From assembly GCA_033557675.1 (NCBI GenBank), contig JAWQRM010000256.1, forward strand, positions 1 to 25,533: 25,533 bases of DNA, in the 5' to 3' direction. The stretch comes from Coptodactyla brooksi. Its lineage: Eukaryota; Arthropoda; Insecta; Coleoptera; Scarabaeidae. The number at the start of each line of letters is the position of its first letter. Within the stretch, counting starts at the first letter, position 1. The position numbers and the translations under genes are program-made. Below are positions 19,311 to 25,533 of this stretch, one piece after another. The notes under the pieces are model-generated. The model was given only the letters and a program-made list of their open reading frames with translations, had not been told where the DNA came from and did no database searches.

Positions 19311-19506
19311 TCTCTAAAAAAACAAATAGATTGAACACTAAAAAACAGTAACAAGGTATTACATAAACATAAACAACGTATTACAATTTAAAAATGTGTA
19401 TATTGATGTAGACTGCACAAGTACAACTGTATAGATGTAATGTGAAAATATTCGGTGTGAAAAGCGACAAAACTACTTACCTTAACAACATAATATCTAA
19501 TATACA

Positions 19507-20409
19507 ATTTACATAGAAATAGAAAAAGGTAACAAACTTAATTTTCTACATTTAACAATATCTAAAGTTAATCACAAATTACAATATGATGTATTTCGTA
19601 AACCAATCAACAGACACATAGTCATACCATATGATTCCCACCATCCCATTTCATACAAACTTTCAGCATTCAGATATGTTCTTAAGAGATGTTATAATTA
19701 TCCACTTAATAAAATTAACAAATAAAAAGAAATAAGATATATTTATGATTTGGCTTACAACTACCTGACACAGTTAATCAACAAAATAGAAAATCTACTA
19801 AAATTAAAACATAATCCTCTATTTAATAACAACGAAAATATAACTCAGACCTAACCTAAGTATAAAAAACTAACATATAATAAATAAAATATAAAAGTGA
19901 AAAGATTCCTTCATAAACATGACATCACCCCAATATTCACCATAAAAACCACAATAATGTACAATAGCTTGAACAATTTCAAACAATCAAAACCCATTCA
20001 GGAGAAAAGTGGAATTTACACCATCTCATGTTGAAGCTGCAACGGACTATACATAGGGCATACAGATCGAAAATTAAAAACAAGGATATATGAAAATAAA
20101 ACACGACCTTCATCAAGTTTCTACACACACCATTTGAAAAAAGGTCACATAATTAACTACAACCAAGCAACAATTTTACAAACATGCAACAAGGGAAGAA
20201 TCATGAATCTTACAGAACAATATTATATAGAAACACAAAAATCCAACTCTACAATTAGTTTGCTCAGTGAACAAATTAATTTTCCGGAACGATATGAAAC
20301 TTTCTATAAGTATATTTCGAACCAGTTTTGTCGCTTTTCACATCGAGTGTTTCCACATTACACCCATACAGTTGTACTTGTGCAGTCTAAATCAACTTTA
20401 CTTTTTTAA
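19507..20409 (+). pseudogene. PLE reverse transcriptase C-terminus plus GIY-YIG endonuclease
   Basis: One reading frame runs through 301 codons with only four internal stops (19723, 19852, 19885, 20032) and no frameshift. It opens with GNKLNFLHLTISKVNHKLQY and VFRKPINRHIVIPYDSHHPI, then SYKLSAFRYVLKRC, the post-palm part of PLE RTs. After a lysine-rich linker comes KSGIYTISC, a stop at 20032, SCNGLYIGHTDRKLKTRIYE. GIY lies at 20011-20019 and YIG at 20050-20058, with the R of the nuclease helix following. HHLKKGHIINY, NKGRIMNLTEQYYIE and LSEQINF complete the domain. In the family the RT copies RNA primed at a nick made by the GIY-YIG nuclease. The stop between the two cysteines is probably CGA to TGA. 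It is inactive but fairly young. Confidence 0.9.
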
Positions 20410-20757
20410 ATTGTAATAAGTTGTTTATGTTACTTTGTTACTGTGTTTCAGTGTTCAATCTATTTGCTTTTTAGATAGAGACTTTTATAATTATTGTGAA
20501 AGTCAAATTATTAACTTATTTCTAAACTAATATTTGAGTATAAAAGGATTAGCAAGATGTCTCAAAATATGGGTGTTTGTCAAAATAGTATAAAATAGAG
20601 ACATATGAAAGTATAAAAATATTTTAATGTAAATTAAATGATAATCAAGTTAACTTACTCGTCAGGTATGCTAAATTAACTATAATATATATTTATAAGC
20701 TATAATGAATATTTATTTTGAAATGCATATCATAGTTCTTATCAATCGTATGCACTC

Positions 20758-20845
20758 CCTAAAACGATTTTGTTTATATATCTTTCAATTTGATTAATAA
20801 TGCAAATAATTTAAATTCAGTTTTAGTTAACTAAGGATGTGGCTT
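20758..20845. other. Short AT-rich gap
   Basis: Nothing recognised between the PLE right arm and the next transposase tail. Confidence 0.4.
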
Positions 20846-21076
20846 TTAGTAAAGCTTCTTGTGAATAGAGTAAAGTTGTTTGCAGGCGTCCTTCGTGACG
20901 AAAGTTGGCCTTATTAATATGAGGAATCTTATAAAAATCTTCTGCCTCCGCCAACATAGTAGACTCCAGAGATATCTGCAAGCATTATCAGGAGTTTTTA
21001 CTTTCAACGCATTGTAGGCGTTTTGAATACATTCGGTCAATTCATCGATTATATTCGGCGAGGCTGTATCTTGCAA
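20846..21076 (-). pseudogene. Tc1/mariner-type transposase C-terminal fragment
   Basis: The minus-strand frame reads SPNIIDELTECIQNAYNALK, then VKTPDNACRYLWSLLCWRRQ. In insect Tc1/mariner-superfamily transposases the tail after the last catalytic residue has the same plan: a D-E-L helix, an alternating A-I helix, TPDML..VW.SL..R, then the end. The frame continues past the expected end with no further match. Nothing upstream on the minus strand shows the catalytic domain, so this is only the tail. The match rests on about 45 residues. Confidence 0.5.
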
Positions 21077-21469
21077 AGACTAAGTACTGTTTACAGAAGT
21101 CAAAGTACAATACATTAAAATCGAGACAATTTGGCCGTTGTGATTTAAACAGAATCGACCAATCATCTATAAACTCTTCTGTTACAAAGTCTTCATAATT
21201 GTCTCAGTTCTGTGTAGTTTAGTGCTCATAACTAATCTGAAATTTAAACCTGATTGATAGTATTACATTTTCAGGAATCATTTTCTTACATTCAACATTC
21301 TTCTTCATCAACGTTCCATTACCTCTATTTTTGAAGCTTGGTGTAGTCGCCTCCTGATGAACAAAAGGACATATGCCTTTCTTTCCATTTTAAAATTGCT
21401 TTCAACCTGGATTATAATCAGGTCTTGCCATAAACATCACATGTTCTACGAGGTCCTTGCTCATTTTAA
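21077..21469 (-). other. Intergenic stretch with scattered minus-strand coding-like runs
   Basis: Minus-strand runs such as NYEDFVTEEFIDDWSILFK (about 21140-21200) and NFKMERKAYVLLFIRRRLHQ (about 21335-21400) look protein-like but lie in different frames and match nothing I can name. They may belong to the same decayed element as 21470-21844. Confidence 0.3.
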
Positions 21470-21844
21470 TTATGTTGGCTTGTATATATTAAGATTATGT
21501 AATAAGAACGGTTTGTTTGCATTAAGTTGAAGTGGTTCTACTAAACGTCTAGCTCGTTTCCGTTTGGTCTCATATTTGGCAAATCTCAGTCTGGCTAATA
21601 TATTTTCATCTGTTGGGGAAGGCTTAAGTGTAAAAGCATTGAAGAAAAAGCGTTGAAAATCTTTTCCTCGCTTCAAAGCACCGATAAGTGTTAATTTAGC
21701 AATACTATTTAGCGCAAGAGAAGCTATGAACCAATTCTTTGTATCTTTAACTTAGCCAGACTCTTCCGAATAATTCTTGTGTATTGTAGTGTGTTTCTTG
21801 TATTTATTTGAAGGAACATCCGCATATATTTTACCTTCATCGTA
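21470..21844 (-). pseudogene. Unidentified coding remnant, about 124 codons with one stop
   Basis: One minus-strand frame stays open from 21844 to 21470 apart from a single TAA at 21752-21754. It reads YDEGKIYADVPSNKYKKH, a further 11 codons to the stop, then VKDTKNWFIASLALNSIAKL, a segment with GALKRGKDFQRFFFNAFTLK, and a basic run KYETKRKRARRLVEPL, ending at TAA. Composition is mixed and charged rather than the usual AT-biased noise, so it was probably coding once. I do not recognise the family. The nearby tail of a Tc1/mariner transposase on the same strand could be related but is in a different block. Confidence 0.4.
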
Positions 21845-23640
21845 TTAACTATTCGCCAAGTGCAAAATTTTAGATAGTCAAATGAATTGTTATACATTCA
21901 GCGGTAATATTATTAATAGTTCCATAGTTACAACTTCTGACCTTTATTGGTTGGAATAAAGTCTGTTAGATACTGTTACGCTTAATAATTACAAACTTTT
22001 AAAAGTTTGGGTTTAAAAGATCTTTTTTGCAATGTTAGGCAATTTTGACCAAAACTTGCCTTTCTGTAATCACAGCGAATGGCTCTTTGTTCCTTTATAA
22101 AATGCGGTATTTTGAATTTGTCCATTAACCACTATAATGTATTTGTTAACTCATACGAATTAATACAAATAAAATTATGTTTTTACAGTTACAGTCCACC
22201 ATGCTTTATACAAGGTATTTTATCCAGTCGTTTGAAAAACTGAGGCAACCATACATAAAACTAAGATGTTCTTATTAAACATTGATTTGTGAATGTAAAA
22301 TAATACCTTTAATTGCTACTTTTTAAAAGATATTCCTCTTTAGGAAACCGCAAATGAAGGAATATATATTATAACACTAAAGTTCTATCTATTGTTGACA
22401 GTAGTTGTTTATGAACAAGTTTTCAAATGTTGGAAAACAAATTAATTAATTAATGCCACTCCGTGGTAAAGTATTTCAAGCAAGGTATTAAATTTAATAC
22501 CCGAGGAAATGAGGCTATGAAATCCCAAATACCTGCACTGAGTGCTGGCGATGCAAATTAATGTCATTTTGTTAATATAAATAATAATACGAGTATTGGA
22601 TGATTCGAACAAAGTGCGGTCTCAATTAGCTCAGATTAGTAGAGTTGCAGTGTGATAGTGTTTTACAATATAAAACAGTTACCAATAATATGTATACTCT
22701 AGTCTATAATGTAACTGCCACTCCGTGAATATTTTATGCATAAAGCAAATATATTTCCGATAATTTGAATTAAATGTGCGTGGCAAAAGTATGTGATCGT
22801 TCTTAAGGGCATGGCGTTTTTAATTTTACGATATTCTATTTTTTCACCATATATACTTTCCTCATACCAGAGCTATTTTTTTCAACATTTTCGAATTCAG
22901 TATACATTAGCAGAAGTAGTTGTTTTCTTGCGGTATACCATGGCATACTGATAGTAACTAAGAAGTTACAAGCAATAGAAAATCATTTGTTTAGAAAATA
23001 ATAGAATAAAATAATAGAACTGTAAATTTAAAAACATATAATAGTATGTCAAATAAGCGATCCTGAACAACTAATCAATAACCCAGTCTATAGTAAATAT
23101 TGATATTTACATTTTCAAAGATTTTCAGGAGTGATAAATTTGGCTGCTTGTCTAATTTTAACAGTTCTAAGTCAGCCACTGGTAAACATTCTTTATTACT
23201 AACTACACCACGTGTTAGGGTTTGTTCTAAATAATTCTAAATATTCTAAATAGTTTATAGAGTAATCGTACTTAAACAAATTTCGCCAGATATCTTTCAG
23301 GAAACAAGAAGCATATCTATTTTTCTTGGTCCAGGACACAAAGTCGCTGTCGTAGCGAATGTTTTGGTGAAGGTGTTTTTATGGGATTCAGACGACAGTT
23401 ACACGTTTACTATATATATTTCTATATAGTAAACTATATATATTTATATATTTCAACTTCAAGCGGTTTTCACTCTACTTTTATTTCTTTATAAATCCTA
23501 TATTGAAAAACAAATACCAAACCCGTTCATAGACATTCTTAGCCAGGAAAGCGTGGTAATCCATCAACTAAGACGTCCAAACTGGTAAATAGTAATCAAT
23601 AATGAATCTGTAGATGGAAAGGAGATTAACTCATTTAACC
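21845..23640. other. AT-rich intergenic DNA with small palindromes
   Basis: No gene was recognised. Small structures are a perfect 18-bp palindrome GGTATTAAATTTAATACC at 22484-22501, a repeated 12-mer TGCCACTCCGTG at 22454-22465 and 22716-22727, and an AT-rich inverted repeat with 12-bp arms at 23405-23416 and 23423-23434. A tRNA-like phrase near 22623-22645 was examined and rejected. Confidence 0.5.
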
Positions 23641-23995
23641 GGCAGATGACGGACAAGTTTAATATTCAGCAAATATTTATTCAGTCGACTGGCCGGCTGC
23701 GTGTCGGTGACTCATTTTCTGTCGGTGCCAGTCCGCGTAATAGACTGTAAACTATCGGCCAATAACAAATGGGGCTCAAAATTGCCCCGGGTTGTATTGT
23801 GTCCAGTACTATTACGTATCCCATAAACCGTACGTGTGTACGTCTGAATCAATACGTCTCAGAGTAGAGGCGAAATTGAATTACGTTAGGTTTAATTAGC
23901 CAGCACGGTGCGTACTCTGCCTACAGTGGTGTTAATTGAAATTGCCACATTTACCTTCAGCCAATGAGCGCCTAGTAACCACGTTACTACATCAC
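23641..23995. promoter_or_regulatory. GC-richer block, candidate regulatory or transcribed region
   Basis: CG dinucleotides are far more frequent here than in the flanks. It holds two CCAAT motifs (near 23758 and 23962), a run of five ACGT cores between about 23814 and 23860, including GTACGTGTGTACGTC, and a short hairpin with GGGGC and GCCCC arms near 23772-23787. No long frame or known domain is visible. Retained CG content in AT-rich DNA can mark a promoter, an enhancer or a young insertion. Confidence 0.25.
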
Positions 23996-24260
23996 CTGAG
24001 AATGTATATTTCCATCATTCTGTCATAATTTTATCTAGTACAGGCTCTAAACAGTTTACATTAGAAACACTTAATAATTGAGTTAATAGTTGTGATATTT
24101 ATATATTATCATATCATAACACTACATTTTTAAATTTTGTGTTGTGCAGTTCATTATTGTACACATTTTAACGTGTTTTTGCTGATGATGTGAATATAAA
24201 TTCACGAAACGTTCATTAAGTTATTGAATACGCAAGTAGAGAGGCATTTTTTATTTGACA
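23996..24260 (+). mobile_element. Probable PLE terminal-repeat remnant with hammerhead-like core
   Basis: After the hammerhead-like core at 24182-24211 the sequence continues through TTAAGT and AATACGCAAG, also found, in the same order, after the core in the left arm of the PLE (minus strand, about 19257-19271). This suggests a solo terminal piece of the same or a related PLE family. No PLE coding sequence is next to it. The outer limits are uncertain. Confidence 0.5.
24182..24211 (+). ncRNA. Hammerhead-like ribozyme core, intact conserved boxes
   Basis: CTGATGA (24182-24188), an extra T, stem GTGAAT (24190-24195), loop ATAA, stem ATTCAC (24200-24205) and GAAAC (24206-24210) followed by G (24211) give the catalytic boxes and stem II of a hammerhead. 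The extra T between CTGATGA and stem II departs from the textbook form. ACGT occurs just upstream (in AACGTG), but the base after it is G, which is not a permitted cleavage base, so the 5' strand and cut site are not established. Confidence 0.55.
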
Positions 24261-25060
24261 TATTTAACTTGCAAGATGACCACACCCAACTTTATATTTA
24301 TATATGTTAGCAGAGATTATGTGATTTCGAAAATTTGAAAAAGCGCACACTATTAACAAAATCGGTTATTTTATCAAATAACATCATCCAATATCTTTAC
24401 CATAAAAGCAAATATAAACTACAAATACAAAATTTTAGGGACAAGAAATGCTAATATTCCATTTACTTTCAATTCTCGCTATAGAACATCGAACGAAATA
24501 AGTAACTAAGATGCCTGCCTATCTGAAATAAAGACAATTTTTCTTTCCCTAACTGATGCTAACTATTAAGAAAAAAGAACATTTAATTGCTAAAATCAAT
24601 TAATAATTAAGAAACATACGCAGAGAACATTTTAACTAATATTTTATTTGATTTTAGTTTTTTTAAGAATGAGATAAGTTAATTATGTCGTTCAAATTGC
24701 ATACGCATCTTACGTTATATCACATAAAAGTAGACAATTTTGAAATTATTCTATCCACAAAACTAAATTTGAATAACCAATCAGAAGCCTCGGATGAGAG
24801 ACAGTTTAAACTCCAGCATTAATTAAGAACACACCGGTGTCATACCAATATTAGACGAAGGCATTGGTACAAAATCTGGACCGATATTTATTTATTCCTA
24901 CAATGAAATGAAATATACAACCTAATATTTAAGCTATATGGCACATTCTATAAATAAAAGCATTAAAACTATTATGTCTCCAAAACCACAAAATTGAAAT
25001 TCCACAGCTCAGCATTTTTTTATCGGAGCACTTGTCCAGTACACGTGTTTGACTTCGAAA
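24261..25060. other. AT-rich intergenic DNA
   Basis: No gene, repeat partner or structured RNA recognised. Confidence 0.5.
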
Positions 25061-25110
25061 TGGCTTATATCACAAAATCCACCCGTTGTTTCGTGTAAAT
25101 GCGCAGAAAT

Positions 25111-25138
25111 TATTACGTAACTAGTTTATTACGTAACT
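25111..25138. promoter_or_regulatory. Two TTACGTAA sites, 16 bp apart
   Basis: TTATTACGTAACT is present twice. Each copy contains TTACGTAA (25113-25120 and 25129-25136), the palindromic site bound by PAR-type bZIP factors and by the insect circadian proteins VRI and PDP1. Whether it is used cannot be told from this window. Confidence 0.3.
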
Positions 25139-25339
25139 TGAATTCTTTCATCGTGCACAATTCCGCGTGTATTTTCTTGAATGAACAATCTTTGGGATAT
25201 CACAACACCTGATTAGAGAATTCCCCATAGAAAGAAAAACTATTTAGGTGTTCTCTTTAAATTCTTTTTACCACGTTACAGAGAGACATTTAAAGTTTGT
25301 ATTTATTATGTTTTAAAAATTTTTTCTTTAAGGTGGTCA

Positions 25340-25533
25340 GTGTAAGCTAGGGTTATTTCAGATAGCCCCACAAAAAAAAGCCGCACGGGGCTAAATACGG
25401 CGAGCGCGCCGGCCACTGAAGACTGCCTCGCAAAATTCATACAAAGTGGCCGTGGCGCCAACCAGCAGAAACCAGACAACCATCACAAACAATTAATAAA
25501 ATTTTTGGTAACAAAAATTAAAAGAAGTTCAAT
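25340..25533. other. GC-richer window end, unassigned
   Basis: Sequence from about 25350 to 25470 is rich in CG and GGCC motifs, with a dyad TAGCCCC (25363-25369) and GGGGCTA (25387-25393). There is no clear frame. It may be the edge of a transcribed region or of a repeat that continues beyond the window. Confidence 0.3.

Larger units (their letters stand above)
18828..20757 (+). mobile_element. Penelope-like element flanked by inverted copies of its 3' region
   Basis: The locus holds a sense-strand PLE coding remnant (19507-20409) with its 3' region, plus an inverted copy of that 3' region on the left. The inner arms are 19311-19474 and 20324-20482, closely similar in reverse and reaching into the last codons of the frame. 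The outer arms are 18828-18844 plus 18946-18980 on the left and about 20706-20757 on the right. Sequence between inner and outer arms differs on the two sides. The antisense copy joins the sense RT portion near 19474. PLEs are known for complex tandem or inverted terminal repeats, which fits. The 5' half of the RT is missing. Confidence 0.8.

Noticed and set aside
19012..20501. 17-base identical string TTATAATTATTGTGAAA at 19012 and 20485
   Set aside because: It is AT-rich, and the flanking sequence does not align, so it is probably chance within the PLE arms.
22623..22645. tRNA-like TTAGCTCAGATTAGTAGAG
   Set aside because: It resembles an A box and D arm, but there is no anticodon arm or T arm in place and no acceptor pairing. 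The reverse-strand TTCGAAT also lacks a T stem.

Overview
The window looks like arthropod, most likely insect, nuclear DNA. It is AT-rich, has almost no long open frames, and is packed with decayed transposable elements of kinds common in insect genomes: several Tc1/mariner lineages, a pogo/Tigger-like element, a hAT element, non-LTR retrotransposons and Penelope-like elements (PLEs). No operons, bacterial genes, rRNA, tRNA or CRISPR arrays were seen. All family assignments come from reading translated motifs by eye. No database search was run.

One gene looks intact: a single-exon, 81-codon homologue of CMC2 (15822-16067, minus strand), a mitochondrial twin-CX9C protein linked to cytochrome c oxidase assembly. 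It lies between a hAT relic and a mariner relic.

Layout. 1-1850 holds no gene. 1855-2605 (minus) is a relic of an arthropod multicopy protein family. 2890-3720 holds a non-LTR reverse-transcriptase (RT) scrap and a PLE RT scrap (minus). 4172-4475 holds two diverged direct repeats. 5069-5802 is the front half of a pogo/Tigger-like element, followed by a tiny terminal-inverted-repeat element at 5822-5889. 6100-6440 is a GC-richer stretch with octamer and homeodomain-type motifs. 7440-8512 (minus) is a nearly full-length mariner pseudogene. 9700-9790 and 12187-12267 are two copies of one dispersed repeat. 10520-11283 is another Tc1/mariner-type transposase pseudogene. 13600-14205 is a non-LTR RT relic. 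14290-14930 is a palindrome-containing noncoding repeat block. 15310-15720 is the hAT relic, followed by CMC2. 16690-17127 and 18333-18660 are mariner relics. 18828-20757 is a PLE flanked by inverted copies of its own 3' region. 20846-21076 is another transposase tail, and 21470-21844 an unidentified coding remnant. 22000-25533 is mostly noncoding, with a GC-richer block at 23640-23995 and a hammerhead-like core at 24182-24211.

The most notable structure is the PLE locus. It keeps one continuous frame with only four stops, covering the end of the RT and a GIY-YIG endonuclease. Inverted copies of the 3' region form its arms. The left arm carries a hammerhead-like core, and a second core with a related 3' flank lies about 4 kb away.
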